Shown here in pieces: positions 46,862 through 55,846 of a DNA stretch of 64,000 nucleotides. The notes beneath the pieces were generated by a model, which did no database searches, was not told where the DNA came from, and worked only from the letters and a program-made list of their open reading frames with translations. Source of the DNA: Mesorhizobium alhagi CCNWXJ12-2 (lineage in GTDB: Bacteria; Pseudomonadota; Alphaproteobacteria; Rhizobiales; Rhizobiaceae); the NCBI RefSeq assembly GCF_000236565.1, contig NZ_AHAM01000140.1, forward strand, positions 61,209-125,208, read 5' to 3'. The translations under genes were made by a program, and so were the position numbers. Each line of letters begins with the position of its first letter. Position 1 is the stretch's first letter.

Positions 46862-47833
46862 CTACTGAATCGCCTTGTCGGTGATCGCCGAGGTCCAGGC
46901 GCCTGTCGGCTCCTTGGAGATGATCTTCTGGTCCTGCAACGCCTTGGCAGTTCGCTCGTAGGCCGCTTCGATCAGCTTGCCGTCGGCATTGTCGATGAGC
47001 TTGGCGACCTCGCCCATCATGCGCTTCTGGTGGTTCTCGTCCTGTCCGCCATTCTCGACGACGATGTCCGCCGCTTCATCAGGGTTTTCGATGGCGTATT
47101 TCCAGCCCTTCATCGAAGCGCGCACGAAGCGGACCATCTTGTCCTCGAAGGCCGGATCCTTGAGCTTGTCCTCCATCGCGTAGAGGCCGTCCTCGAGCAG
47201 GTCGTTGCCCATAGCCGAATAGTTGAAGACGATCAGGTCTTCCGGCTTGTAGCCGGCGTCGATGAGCTGCCAGTATTCGTTGTAGGTCATAACCGAGATG
47301 CAGTCGGCCTGCTTCTGGATCAGCGGCTGCACGTCGAAGCTCTGCTTGAGGACCGTAACGCCGTCCGCCCCGCCTTCGGTCGAAAGGCCGAGCTTGTTCA
47401 TCCAGGCAAAGAACGGATATTCGTTGCCGAAGAACCAGACGCCGAGCGTCTTGCCCTTGAAGTCGGCTTCGGTCTTCACGGGGCCGTCCTTCGGGCAGAC
47501 GAGCTGCATGCCCGCCTTCTTGAACGGCTGGGCGATATTGACCAGCGGCACGCCCTTCTCGCGTGCGGCCAGCGCGCCGCCCATCCAGTCGACGATGACG
47601 TCGGCGCCGCCACCGGCGATCACCTGCTCGGGAGCGATGTCGGGGCCGCCCGGCTTGATCTCGACCTCGAGGTTCTCCTCCTCGTAGAAGCCCTTGTCCT
47701 TGGCCACGTAGTAGCCGGCGAACTGGGCCTGCGTGACCCATTTCAGTTGCAGGGTCACCTCGTCGGCGGCCCATGCCTGGACAGCAGCCAGCGACATCGC
47801 GCCGGCAAGCATGGAAACGATCAGTTTTTTCAT
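46862..47833 (-). CDS. ABC transporter substrate-binding protein, NMT1/THI5-like
   Basis: The 323-residue periplasmic protein has a signal peptide (about 1-22, ending WAADE) and an NMT1 domain (LQLKWVTQAQFAGYYVAKDKGFYEEENLEV). Family members bind pyrimidine-like ring compounds such as hydroxymethylpyrimidine derivatives. It ends the gene string that also encodes both permeases, the ATPase and pyrimidine catabolic enzymes, so uptake of a pyrimidine or its breakdown product is likely. ATG 47833 follows GAGGG. A strong terminator lies after the stop. Confidence 0.88.
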   Translation of the reverse strand: MKKLIVSMLAGAMSLAAVQAWAADEVTLQLKWVTQAQFAGYYVAKDKGFYEEENLEVEIKPGGPDIAPEQVIAGGGADVIVDWMGGALAAREKGVPLVNIAQPFKKAGMQLVCPKDGPVKTEADFKGKTLGVWFFGNEYPFFAWMNKLGLSTEGGADGVTVLKQSFDVQPLIQKQADCISVMTYNEYWQLIDAGYKPEDLIVFNYSAMGNDLLEDGLYAMEDKLKDPAFEDKMVRFVRASMKGWKYAIENPDEAADIVVENGGQDENHQKRMMGEVAKLIDNADGKLIEAAYERTAKALQDQKIISKEPTGAWTSAITDKAIQ

Positions 47834-47859
47834 TTTTTCATTACCCTCTGAAGTTTCGT

Positions 47860-48981
47860 CTATCCCCCACGGATAGACGGATGCCAAAACGTGGTGGCCC
47901 TTTCGATCAGGGCGATCACGCCATAAAAGACCGAACCCGCGAGCGCCGCAACCGCGATTTCGGCCCATGCCATATCGACCCTCAGGAGGCCGATCTCCGT
48001 GGAGATGCGGAAGCCCATGCCCACGACCGGCGTGGTGAAGAACTCCGCCACGATGGCGCCGATCAGCGCCAGCGTCGAATTGATCTTAAGCGCGTTGAAG
48101 ATGAAGGGCGCCGCCGCCGGCAGGCGCAGCTTGAACAGGGTCTGCCAGTAGCTCGACGCATAGGTGCGCATGAGGTCGCGCTCCATATGGCCGGAGGCGG
48201 TCAGGCCGGTCACCGTGTTCACCAGCATCGGAAAGAAGGTCATGACCACGACCACGCCGGCCTTGGACGGCCAGTCGGGACCGAACCAGGTGACCATGAT
48301 CGGCGCGACGCCGATGATCGGCAGCGCCGACATCATGTTGCCGATCGGCAGCAGGCCGCGCCGGAAGAACGCGATGCGGTCGGCTAGGATTGCAACAAGG
48401 AAGCCTGCCGAGCCGCCGATGATATAGCCGGTCAGCGCCGATTTGAAGATGGTCTGGTTCACGTCGGCCGCGAGCATCGGCAGCGAGGTGACGATGCGGG
48501 CGGCAATCGCGCTTGGCGGCGGCAATATGATCGCGGAAACGCCGGCGCCCCTGACGATAGCCTCCCACAAGATCAGGATCCAGACGCCGAACAGCAGCGG
48601 AATGGCCAGCCGCACGAAGGTCCGGCCCTGCGCGGTGACGGGGCGGAGGTGTGAGAGGACGCTTACCGTCCGCCAGGCCAGCAGCCACGTCGCAGCCAGC
48701 AGCGCAAAATAAGACAGCCGCGCCGTGCCTTCATTGCCAGCGAGAGCGGAAATCAGCAGCCAAGCCGCGCTGTGCGCCGAGGCGAACAGCAGGAATACCG
48801 AGGTCGGCCGGAAGCCGCTTCCCGCTGAAAAGACGATCGCGGCGAGTATCAGCGCGAAGATTTCCACCGTCGTTGCCACGCTCGTTCCCGGTTGGGAATC
48901 GAACAGCGGCAGGCCGAATGCCGCGCCGATGCACAGAACGAGCGCCGCAAGCGCCTGCCAGGACAGACCGAGACGGGTCAT
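47860..48981 (-). CDS. ABC transporter permease (long form)
   Basis: The 373-residue protein has a C-terminal BPD_transp_1 permease domain (about 170-365) with the coupling EAA-like loop RTYASSYWQTLFKLRLPAAAP. An extra N-terminal block of about four helices (10-115) is absent from the partner permease. It overlaps the upstream permease gene by 4 nt. Start ATG 48981 avoids the extension that reads through that gene. It forms half of the heterodimeric inner-membrane channel. Confidence 0.88.
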   Translation of the reverse strand: MTRLGLSWQALAALVLCIGAAFGLPLFDSQPGTSVATTVEIFALILAAIVFSAGSGFRPTSVFLLFASAHSAAWLLISALAGNEGTARLSYFALLAATWLLAWRTVSVLSHLRPVTAQGRTFVRLAIPLLFGVWILILWEAIVRGAGVSAIILPPPSAIAARIVTSLPMLAADVNQTIFKSALTGYIIGGSAGFLVAILADRIAFFRRGLLPIGNMMSALPIIGVAPIMVTWFGPDWPSKAGVVVVMTFFPMLVNTVTGLTASGHMERDLMRTYASSYWQTLFKLRLPAAAPFIFNALKINSTLALIGAIVAEFFTTPVVGMGFRISTEIGLLRVDMAWAEIAVAALAGSVFYGVIALIERATTFWHPSIRGG

Positions 48982-49856
48982 GCCGGCCGCCCTCCCATGC
49001 TCTTTTCCACCTGCCTGCCAGCAAAACCGACCATGCCGACCAGGATCAGCGCCACCACCGATCCGGCGATAAGCGCCGCCCATATGTCGATGGACTGGCT
49101 GTGATAGGCGCCGATGAGCAGCTTCGCGCCGATGCCGGCGACCGCGCCGGTCGGCAATTCGGCGACGATCGCGCCGACAAGGCTGGCGGCGATCGCGACC
49201 TTCATGGAGGTGAAGAGGAACGGCACCGAGGCCGGAACGCGCAGCTTCCAGAATGTCTGCGACGGGCTGGCATTATAGGTGTGCATCAAATCGAGATGCA
49301 TGATCTCGGGCGAGCGCAGCCCCTTCACCATGCCGACGGCGACCGGGAAGAAAGACAGATAGGTCGAGATCAGCGCCTTGGTCACGATGGCCGGCGTGTT
49401 GAACGGGCCGAGCAGCAGGATGACCATCGGCGCAAGCGCGATGATGGGAATGGTCTGCGAGACGATGATCCACGGCATCAGGCTGCGGTCGAGCGCCGTG
49501 ACATGCACGATGCCGACCGCGATCAATATGCCAAGCGCCGTGCCGAAGGCGAATCCGAGCAGCGTCGAGGAGAGCGTCACCCAGCCGTGGTAGACCAGGC
49601 TGCGGTTGCTGGTGATCTTCCGCATGAACGTGTTTTCGAAGAAATTCTGCGCCACCTGGTGCGGGGCGGGCAGCGTTGGCTTCGGCTGAGACAGCGTCTT
49701 GCCGATGAATTCGGCGAAACCCGGCGTCTCGCCCGCGCGGCGGTCGAGATCACGCTGGAACGGCGTGTTCATGAGAATGGCGAAGCCGTACCATACGACG
49801 ACCAGCACCGCGAGGATTGTGGTGACGGGGACGATCTTGTCGCGCAGGCGGTCCAT
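48978..49856 (-). CDS. ABC transporter permease
   Basis: This is a 292-residue inner-membrane protein with an N-terminal helix (8-29) and a BPD_transp_1 domain. The coupling loop is HTYNASPSQTFWKLRVPASVP. It belongs to the SsuC/TauC-like group that pairs with NMT1-type binding proteins. It is the first of two permease genes, separated from the ATPase gene by an inserted hypothetical gene and an inverted repeat, which may weaken co-transcription. Confidence 0.9.
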   Translation of the reverse strand: MDRLRDKIVPVTTILAVLVVVWYGFAILMNTPFQRDLDRRAGETPGFAEFIGKTLSQPKPTLPAPHQVAQNFFENTFMRKITSNRSLVYHGWVTLSSTLLGFAFGTALGILIAVGIVHVTALDRSLMPWIIVSQTIPIIALAPMVILLLGPFNTPAIVTKALISTYLSFFPVAVGMVKGLRSPEIMHLDLMHTYNASPSQTFWKLRVPASVPFLFTSMKVAIAASLVGAIVAELPTGAVAGIGAKLLIGAYHSQSIDIWAALIAGSVVALILVGMVGFAGRQVEKSMGGRPA

Positions 49857-49893
49857 TATCTATCTGCCACGCCGACAACAGAAAATACAAAGA

Positions 49894-50057
49894 GTGCGTC
49901 CTTCGAGGCTCGCCCTCGAAGATTTTCTGCAATCTCGCCTAAGGCAAAGCGGGCTCGCACCTCAGGATGAGGACTGCTGGCGCCGGCCTCGCCGGAAAGG
50001 GCAGCACCAACGCTCCTCATCCTGAGGTGCGAGCGAAGCGAGCCTCGAAAGACGCAC
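49894..50057. repeat. Inverted repeat element inside the ABC transporter operon
   Basis: Inner arms of 21 nt match perfectly (49953-49973 and 50014-50034, core CCTCAGGATGAGG). Outer 20-nt arms (49894-49913 and 50038-50057) match with one mismatch. Similar elements are, from memory, frequent in Mesorhizobium and Brucella-group genomes. A long stem here could affect translation or stability of the downstream permease mRNA. Confidence 0.75.
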
Positions 50058-50085
50058 CAAGCAATTGAGGGGACGATCAAGTTCT

Positions 50086-50685
50086 TCACGGGCGCGCGCC
50101 TTCAGCAATAACCCGAACGCTAACCTCGCTCGCAGTGCGGGACGAACTGAACGCGTCTTTCACAATGATTCGAAATAGCCACAGACCGTCGGGATCGCCC
50201 TGCTCGACTTTGAACTCCACGCGCGCATCGGCCATCAGCATATTCTTTCGTTGGCCGAGCGACATTTCGTCATAACAAGCAGTTTCGGGCACTGCTTGTA
50301 TGACACCGTCCGGCTGTCGAATTTCGATTGCGCACAATGCCTTGAGACGGCCATTCGCGGGGGTTAGTCCGGATAAGAGAACCAACACAGTTGCCGCTTC
50401 CCCGGTTTTAAGTTCCTTCGCGGTGCTGAACTGAGGAATGCTTGACGCGGGCGTGTTCCATTTCTCCAGCCAGTCCGTGTCAGAGGTGATCAGCACAAGA
50501 GTGCTAAGCTCTCCGTCTCGTGCGTGCGCTGCTGGCGGAGGCTCGGATTGTTTTGAAGCGGCCGCCGTGCCTCCCACAAGCCCCACGGTCGTGAGAAATA
50601 AGCCCACGAATGCCGTTTGCACGGCAAGCATCAGCTTACGCCAAAAGTGCTCCGTGCGCGTGTCAGCAAACCATTCAATCCTCAT
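50086..50685 (-). CDS. Hypothetical membrane-anchored/secreted protein within the ABC operon
   Basis: The 199-residue protein has a hydrophobic segment at about 18-42 (LMLAVQTAFVGLFLTTVGLVGG), so it is anchored or exported. A beta-rich domain follows with two cysteines (KALCAIEI, PETACYDE) that could form a disulfide. No family is recognised. Its ATG overlaps the ATPase gene by 11 nt, so it would be translated with it. Base composition is less GC-rich than the transporter genes. It separates the ATPase from the permeases and looks like a later insertion. Confidence 0.65.
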   Translation of the reverse strand: MRIEWFADTRTEHFWRKLMLAVQTAFVGLFLTTVGLVGGTAAASKQSEPPPAAHARDGELSTLVLITSDTDWLEKWNTPASSIPQFSTAKELKTGEAATVLVLLSGLTPANGRLKALCAIEIRQPDGVIQAVPETACYDEMSLGQRKNMLMADARVEFKVEQGDPDGLWLFRIIVKDAFSSSRTASEVSVRVIAEGARP

Positions 50686-51466
50686 AGCTGTGCCCTGCCC
50701 TCAAGCCGTCGCGAACTCGGGCCGCGATCGCCAGGAATTCCGGCGTTTCGCGGATGTCGAGCGGACGCTCCTTCGGCAGCGTCGATTCGATCACGTCCGT
50801 CACCCGCCCCGGCCGCGGCGACATGACGACGATGCGCGTCGACAGATAGACCGCTTCCGGAATGGAGTGGGTGACGAAGCAGATCGTCTTGTTGGTCCGC
50901 CGCCAGAGTTCCAGCAATTGCTCGTTCAGATGGTCGCGCACGATCTCGTCGAGCGCGCCGAACGGTTCGTCCATCAGCAGAAGGTCGGCGTCAAACGCCA
51001 ACGCGCGGGCGATCGAGGCGCGTTGCTGCATGCCGCCGGAAAGCTGCCACGGGTATTTGTTCTCGAAGCCGGTGAGGTTGACCAGTTCGAGGGTCCGCTT
51101 CACGCGCTCCTTCTGCGCGGCCCTGGATAGCCCCATGATCTCCAGCGGTAAGGTGACGTTGCGCTCGATGGTGCGCCACGGAAACAGCGCCGCCGCCTGG
51201 AACACATAGCCATAGGCCCTGCTCTCGCGCGCCTTTTCCGGCGTCATTCCGTTGATCTCGATCGTGCCGTCGGTCGGCTTTTCGAGGTCGGCGATCACCC
51301 TGAGAAACGTCGTCTTGCCGCAGCCTGACGGCCCGATGAAGGAGACGAACTCGCCCTTGCCGATGGTGAGATCGACATCGGAAAGCGCCCGCACCGGCCC
51401 GTCGCTGGTTTCGAAGGTGAGCCCGAGCCCACGTGCAGATACGACGGTGGAAGTGCTTTTGGTCAT
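50675..51466 (-). CDS. ABC transporter ATP-binding protein
   Basis: The 263-residue ATPase of the nitrate/sulfonate/taurine-type importer group has Walker A GPSGCGKTT (about 45-53), the Q-loop in GYVFQAAALFPW, signature LSGGMQQR (about 142-149), Walker B LLLMDEPFGALD and the switch His in FVTHSIPEA. It energises the adjacent permeases. Downstream on the same strand are a hypothetical gene and then the permease genes; upstream is a small secreted protein gene and hydA. Confidence 0.92.
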   Translation of the reverse strand: MTKSTSTVVSARGLGLTFETSDGPVRALSDVDLTIGKGEFVSFIGPSGCGKTTFLRVIADLEKPTDGTIEINGMTPEKARESRAYGYVFQAAALFPWRTIERNVTLPLEIMGLSRAAQKERVKRTLELVNLTGFENKYPWQLSGGMQQRASIARALAFDADLLLMDEPFGALDEIVRDHLNEQLLELWRRTNKTICFVTHSIPEAVYLSTRIVVMSPRPGRVTDVIESTLPKERPLDIRETPEFLAIAARVRDGLRAGHSYED

Positions 51467-51581
51467 GCAGTTTCAGATAACCTTGAGGTGGGATCCCGCC
51501 AAACGGGAACAATCCGATAATGGTGGAAAACCATGCATTTCGTCATGAGGCGCGCCATAGGTGAAGACGACGGGTGAGAGG

Positions 51582-51968
51582 TCATGGGCACTTCCTGACC
51601 TCTTCCCACAGATCACCCTGGTCGTTGAAAATCCGGATCAGCCCCGCATCCGTCGGGTCCTTCGCGATGACATAGGTCCTGGCGCCCACACCCTCGTCGC
51701 CCTCAAAATTGCAGATACCTGAGGCCACCTGTTTGCCGTCCTTCGCCGTCAGCACCTGCAGCCATTCGCAGGCGACGACATAGCCCTCGACGCTGTCGGG
51801 CTTGAGGACGAGCATCGTGTCGTCCTCGTAATTGCCGTCGCGCGCATATTTGCAGCCAGGCTCGTTGCCCCAGACGCCGTCAATGGCGAGCGTCTGAGCG
51901 TGTGCAACCTGCGGCAGGACCGCGGCGGCGAGAAGCCACGCGAAACGAAAGGACAAACAGCGCACCAA
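51582..51968 (-). CDS. Small secreted protein of unknown function
   Basis: The 128-residue product has a signal peptide (about 1-24, ending AHAQT) and a small mature domain with four cysteines (PGCKYA, VACEWL, GICNF, RKCP). The repeated Gly/Tyr pattern of this domain is one I associate with periplasmic proteins in rhizobia. Its start directly abuts the hydA stop. It is followed by a gap of 115 nt before the ATPase gene. I cannot assign a function. Confidence 0.7.
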   Translation of the reverse strand: MVRCLSFRFAWLLAAAVLPQVAHAQTLAIDGVWGNEPGCKYARDGNYEDDTMLVLKPDSVEGYVVACEWLQVLTAKDGKQVASGICNFEGDEGVGARTYVIAKDPTDAGLIRIFNDQGDLWEEVRKCP

Positions 51969-53420
51969 CTACACGCCGCTCGCCGGAATGCCAGCGCGCT
52001 CGACCTGGCGCGGCGCGGTTATTTCCTTCCACTTCGATAGCGCCCGGTTTACCGCCGCATTGGGCTCGCGGACGACGAATTCGCCATGGCCAGGCTTGGC
52101 CATTATATCCGCTTCCTGGATCACGAGCTCGCCGCGCGACAGCACGAAACGCGGCATCCCGGTGACCTCGAAGCCCTCGAAAACGTTGTAGTCGATCACC
52201 GACTGCTGGTTTTTCGAAGAAATCGTTTTCTTGCGCTTGGGATCCCACACCACGATATCGGCGTCCGCGCCTTCGACGATCGCGCCTTTTTTCGGGTACA
52301 TATTCAGTATCTTGGCGATGTTGGTGGAAGTGACCGCGACGAATTCGTTCATGGTCAGGCGGCCGGTGTTGACGCCCCTGGTCCACAGTACCGGCATGCG
52401 GTCCTCAAGCCCGCCCGTGCCGTTCGGGATCTTTGTGAAATCGCCGACGCCAAAACGCTTCTGCTCGGTGGTGAAGGCGCAATGGTCGGTCGCGACAACC
52501 TGCAGCGAACCGGCCTGCAGGCCGGCCCATAGCGAATCCTGATGCAGCCTGTTTCGGAAGGGCGGGCTCATCACGCGGCGCGCGGCGTGGTCCCAGTCCT
52601 TGTTCATGTATTCGGTTTCGTCGAGGGTGAGGTGCTGCACCAGCGGTTCGCCGAAAACGCGCATGCCCTTCTGCCTGGCCCTGCGGATCGCCTCGTGCGC
52701 CTGCTCGCACGAGACATGCACGACATAGAGCGGCGCGCCCGCCATGTCGGCGATCATGATGGCGCGGTTGGTCGCCTCGCCCTCGACCTCCGGCGGCCGC
52801 GAATAGGCATGCGCCTCCGGGCCGTTATTGCCTTGTGCGAGCAGTTTCTGCTGCAACTGCGCGACCACATCGCCGTTTTCGGCATGGACCAGCGGCAGCG
52901 CGCCGAGGGCTGCGCAGCGCTGGAACGACGAATACATCTCGTCGTCGTCGACCATCAGTGCGCCCTTGTAGGCCATGAAGTGCTTGAACGAGGTGATGCC
53001 CTTGTCGACCACCGTCGCCATCTCGTTGAACACCTGCTCGCCCCACCAGGTGATCGCCATGTGGAAGGAAAAATCCGCGCATGCCTTCGAGGTCTTGTTG
53101 TCCCACATTTGCAGCGCTTCCAGCAGCGACTGGCCGGGCGCGGGCAGGCAGAAATCGACCACCATGGTCGTGCCGCCGGCGAGCGCCGCGCGCGTGCCGC
53201 TCTCGAAATCGTCGGCCGAATAGGTGCCCATGAACGGCATTTCGAGATGGGTGTGCGGATCAATGCCGCCCGGCATCACATAACAGCCGGTCGCATCATA
53301 TTCGTGATCGCCGTGCAGGTCCGGCCCGATGCCGATGATCTTGTCGTGCTTGACCAGCACGTCGCCCTTCCAGGTGCGGTCCGCGGTGACGATGGTGCCG
53401 TTCTTGATGACTTTGGACAT
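51969..53420 (-). CDS. hydA: Dihydropyrimidinase (D-hydantoinase)
   Basis: The enzyme opens dihydrouracil or dihydrothymine to N-carbamoyl-beta-amino acids, step two of reductive pyrimidine breakdown. The 483-residue amidohydrolase has the metal motif GGIDPHTHLEMP (His56, His58) and the SFKHFMAYKG segment that holds the carbamylated lysine. Further metal-ligand regions are VHAENGD and YVVHVSCEQA, and the Asp lies in VATDHCAF. It starts 11 nt after the mazF stop, so its ribosome site lies in the toxin-antitoxin insertion. Other pathway genes surround it. Confidence 0.94.
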   Translation of the reverse strand: MSKVIKNGTIVTADRTWKGDVLVKHDKIIGIGPDLHGDHEYDATGCYVMPGGIDPHTHLEMPFMGTYSADDFESGTRAALAGGTTMVVDFCLPAPGQSLLEALQMWDNKTSKACADFSFHMAITWWGEQVFNEMATVVDKGITSFKHFMAYKGALMVDDDEMYSSFQRCAALGALPLVHAENGDVVAQLQQKLLAQGNNGPEAHAYSRPPEVEGEATNRAIMIADMAGAPLYVVHVSCEQAHEAIRRARQKGMRVFGEPLVQHLTLDETEYMNKDWDHAARRVMSPPFRNRLHQDSLWAGLQAGSLQVVATDHCAFTTEQKRFGVGDFTKIPNGTGGLEDRMPVLWTRGVNTGRLTMNEFVAVTSTNIAKILNMYPKKGAIVEGADADIVVWDPKRKKTISSKNQQSVIDYNVFEGFEVTGMPRFVLSRGELVIQEADIMAKPGHGEFVVREPNAAVNRALSKWKEITAPRQVERAGIPASGV

Positions 53421-53431
53421 TTGCTTCCCCG

Positions 53432-53764
53432 CTATTCGTCCGTCAGGCCAAGGGTGATCATAGTGGAACGTGCAAGCTTGCGAAGAGTCTGGTCATCCAA
53501 CCGTCCGATCACCTGACCGATTCTGGATCGGTTGGCCGACTGCAATTTCTCGACCATGATCTCCGACGGCACGCGAAGCCCGTTCTCTTTGGTTGGCTCA
53601 ATCGCTACCCGAAAGAAGCTCGGGTCGGATGAAAAGCTGCTGATGGGACAAAGCAGGACCGTTCGCAGGTTTTCGTTGAGGACGTTGGTCTGAACAACGA
53701 CCGCGGGACGCGGCTTGCCGAGATCACCGGGTAGCGCGACGATAACGACGTCGCCGCGCCTCAT
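53432..53764 (-). CDS. MazF/PemK-family toxin (endoribonuclease)
   Basis: The 110-residue protein has the MazF fold markers MRRGDVVIVALPGDLGKPRPAVVVQ and the later TVLLCPISSF. These toxins cut mRNA at short sequences. It overlaps its partner antitoxin gene by 4 nt (ATGA). It sits between hyuC and hydA on the same strand, within a catabolic gene string. A read-through frame to 53812 is not needed. The start fits the family's usual MRRGD. Confidence 0.88.
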   Translation of the reverse strand: MRRGDVVIVALPGDLGKPRPAVVVQTNVLNENLRTVLLCPISSFSSDPSFFRVAIEPTKENGLRVPSEIMVEKLQSANRSRIGQVIGRLDDQTLRKLARSTMITLGLTDE

Positions 53765-53982
53765 ATCTGGTCTTCGCCTTCCCACATATCCTTCTGAACT
53801 GCGTCGATCCACTCCATGATGTCTTCTTCCTGATCAGCTCTGGCAATTCTCTTTGCTTCGGCATCCGCGCGAGCAAGCACGGCAGGATCGGACATGTCCG
53901 GGAGCCAGACCTCTACAGGCCTGTACCCCTGCGCCAGCAGCTCCCTCTTTTCCTCTTCCGTCAGTTCCTTTGGCCGGCCCAT
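53761..53982 (-). CDS. MazE-like antitoxin (DUF3018)
   Basis: This is a 73-residue acidic protein starting MGRPKELTEEEKRELLAQGYRPVEVWLPD, the DUF3018 antitoxin pattern. It should bind and block the MazF product encoded next. A perfect ribosome site (AGGAGGT) precedes it. A small CTCCC-GAT-GGGAG dyad lies at 53995-54007, just upstream of the start, possibly part of the autoregulatory operator. Confidence 0.83.
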   Translation of the reverse strand: MGRPKELTEEEKRELLAQGYRPVEVWLPDMSDPAVLARADAEAKRIARADQEEDIMEWIDAVQKDMWEGEDQI

Positions 53983-54031
53983 GGCGACCTCCTGCTCCCG
54001 ATGGGAGATTATTATCGGCTCTTAGCGCCCG

Positions 54032-55282
54032 TCATTCAACAATCACCGCCGTTTCGACCACCGCATGGAAAAGCACGTCGCAGCCGGCCGCGGCCCATTC
54101 CGGGAAAATCTCCTCGGCCTCGTTGTGGCTGAGCCCGTCTACGCAGGGACACATGACCATTGCCGTCGGCGCCACCCGGTTGATCCAGCAGGCGTCGTGG
54201 CCGGCCCCCGAGACGATGTTGCGGTGGGAATAGCCGAGCCGCTCTGCCGCATCGCGGATCGCCTTGACGCAGCCCTCGTCGAAAGTGACCGGATCGAAAT
54301 GGCCGACCTGCTCGATCTCGAATATTATGTCGAGCGCCTCGCAGATCGTCGCGATGCCGTCGCGGATGCGAGCGTCCATCTCGTCGAGCACATCCTTGTT
54401 GGGCGAACGGATGTCGATGGTGAAGACCGTCCTGCCGGCGATGATGTTGCGCGAATTCGGATAGGCTTCCATGTGGCCGATCGCGCCGACGGCATCGGGC
54501 TGGTAGTCCATGGCGATCTCGTGCACGAGCTCCGTCACCCGCGCCATGCCGAGCCCGGCATTGCGACGCTTGGGCATCGGCGTCGAGCCGGTATGGCTCT
54601 CCTTGCCCGTCAGCGTCACCTGCAGCCATTTCAGGCCCTGACCGTGCGTGACCACGCCTATATCGATCATCTCGTCCTCGAGGATCGGCCCCTGCTCGAT
54701 GTGAAGCTCGAAGAACGCCTTCATCTTGCGCGCGCCGACTTCCTCGTCGCCTTTCCATCCGATGCGCTCGAGTTCGTCGCCGAAGCGCTTGCCCTTGGCG
54801 TCGACCCGGTCGTAGGCCCAATCCTTGTCGTGCACGCCGGCGAAGACGCCGGAGGCGAGCATGGCAGGCGCGTAGCGCGTGCCTTCCTCGTTCGTCCAGT
54901 TGGTGACGACGATCGGATGTTTTGTCTTAATGTTGAGGTCGTTCAGCGTGCGGATGATCTCCAGCCCACCCAGCACGCCGAGCACGCCGTCATACTTGCC
55001 GCCGGTCGGCTGGGTGTCGAGATGGCTGCCGACATAGACGGGCAATGCGTCGGGGTCCGTGCCCTCGCGGCGGGCGAACATCGTGCCCATCTGGTCGACA
55101 GCCATTTCGAGGCCGGCTTCCTTGCACCACTTCTGGAAGAGATGGCGGCCCTCGCCGTCCTCATCGGTCAGCGTCTGGCGATTGTTGCCCCCGGCGACGC
55201 CGGGGCCAATCTTCGCCATCTCCATGATGGAATCCCACAAACGGTCTGAATTGATTCGAAGATTCTCGCCAGGGGCGGCCAT
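54032..55282 (-). CDS. hyuC: N-carbamoyl-beta-alanine amidase / Zn-dependent hydrolase (HyuC family)
   Basis: The M20-family hydrolase converts N-carbamoyl-beta-alanine to beta-alanine, CO2 and ammonia, step three of the pathway. The 416 residues show metal-site motifs VGSHLDTQPTGGKYDG, NWTNEEGTRYAP and HIEQGP. The C-terminus has SGAGHDACW. N-carbamoyl-L-amino acid and allantoate hydrolases are close relatives, so the call leans on its place between hydA and the aminotransferase. It follows a small secreted protein gene by 8 nt. Confidence 0.9.
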   Translation of the reverse strand: MAAPGENLRINSDRLWDSIMEMAKIGPGVAGGNNRQTLTDEDGEGRHLFQKWCKEAGLEMAVDQMGTMFARREGTDPDALPVYVGSHLDTQPTGGKYDGVLGVLGGLEIIRTLNDLNIKTKHPIVVTNWTNEEGTRYAPAMLASGVFAGVHDKDWAYDRVDAKGKRFGDELERIGWKGDEEVGARKMKAFFELHIEQGPILEDEMIDIGVVTHGQGLKWLQVTLTGKESHTGSTPMPKRRNAGLGMARVTELVHEIAMDYQPDAVGAIGHMEAYPNSRNIIAGRTVFTIDIRSPNKDVLDEMDARIRDGIATICEALDIIFEIEQVGHFDPVTFDEGCVKAIRDAAERLGYSHRNIVSGAGHDACWINRVAPTAMVMCPCVDGLSHNEAEEIFPEWAAAGCDVLFHAVVETAVIVE

Positions 55283-55290
55283 TGTCCGTC

Positions 55291-55842
55291 CTAATTGTTC
55301 GTGACTCGGAAGGATTCGAATATGCGCCTGGCAACCTCGCCATCATCGACGCCGTCGGGACCGCCGACCACGATGTTGAAGAGCCTGTTGCCGACCAGAT
55401 GATAGTGGGTGCGGATGGCGATCTTGTCGTCGTTGCAAACGCGCCGCGTCTGCCGGCCGCTCCCGACCGCCACCGCGAGAGGCTCCTCTTTCAAGGCGCC
55501 TTCGCAAAATCCGACATAGTTGTCGATGACGTAGCGAAAGACCTGTTCATCGGTTGCCAAAGGCAGGGCCCGGGCGGCCGGCCTAAAGTCCATGACGGAA
55601 ACGGCCGCGATGCCATCCCCGACCGGCACGAGATATTGATGAACGGCCAGCACATTGATCAGGTCTTCGTTTTTCTGCCGCGTCTGTGGCGTCCCCGGCA
55701 GATCGACGGCAAAGCCAAGCTCCGGCACGCTCAGCACCTCCCAGCGCTCCGCGGCCAGCGACGGGCCGCCGAGGAACATGACGAGCAGCGGCGCCGCCAG
55801 GAGGGCGCGGCCGATACTACCTATGGACCGCAGCCGAGACAT
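55291..55842 (-). CDS. Secreted hypothetical protein in the pyrimidine operon
   Basis: The 183-residue protein has a signal peptide (about 1-30, ending SLAAE) and a mature domain starting LSVPELGFAVDLPG, a pattern seen in small periplasmic proteins that resemble PsbP/Mog1 folds. Two Cys (GFCEG, RVCND) may pair. It is 4 nt after the aminotransferase and 8 nt before hyuC, so it is co-translated with the pathway. No catalytic role can be assigned. Confidence 0.7.
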   Translation of the reverse strand: MSRLRSIGSIGRALLAAPLLVMFLGGPSLAAERWEVLSVPELGFAVDLPGTPQTRQKNEDLINVLAVHQYLVPVGDGIAAVSVMDFRPAARALPLATDEQVFRYVIDNYVGFCEGALKEEPLAVAVGSGRQTRRVCNDDKIAIRTHYHLVGNRLFNIVVGGPDGVDDGEVARRIFESFRVTNN

Positions 55843-55846
55843 GGCG

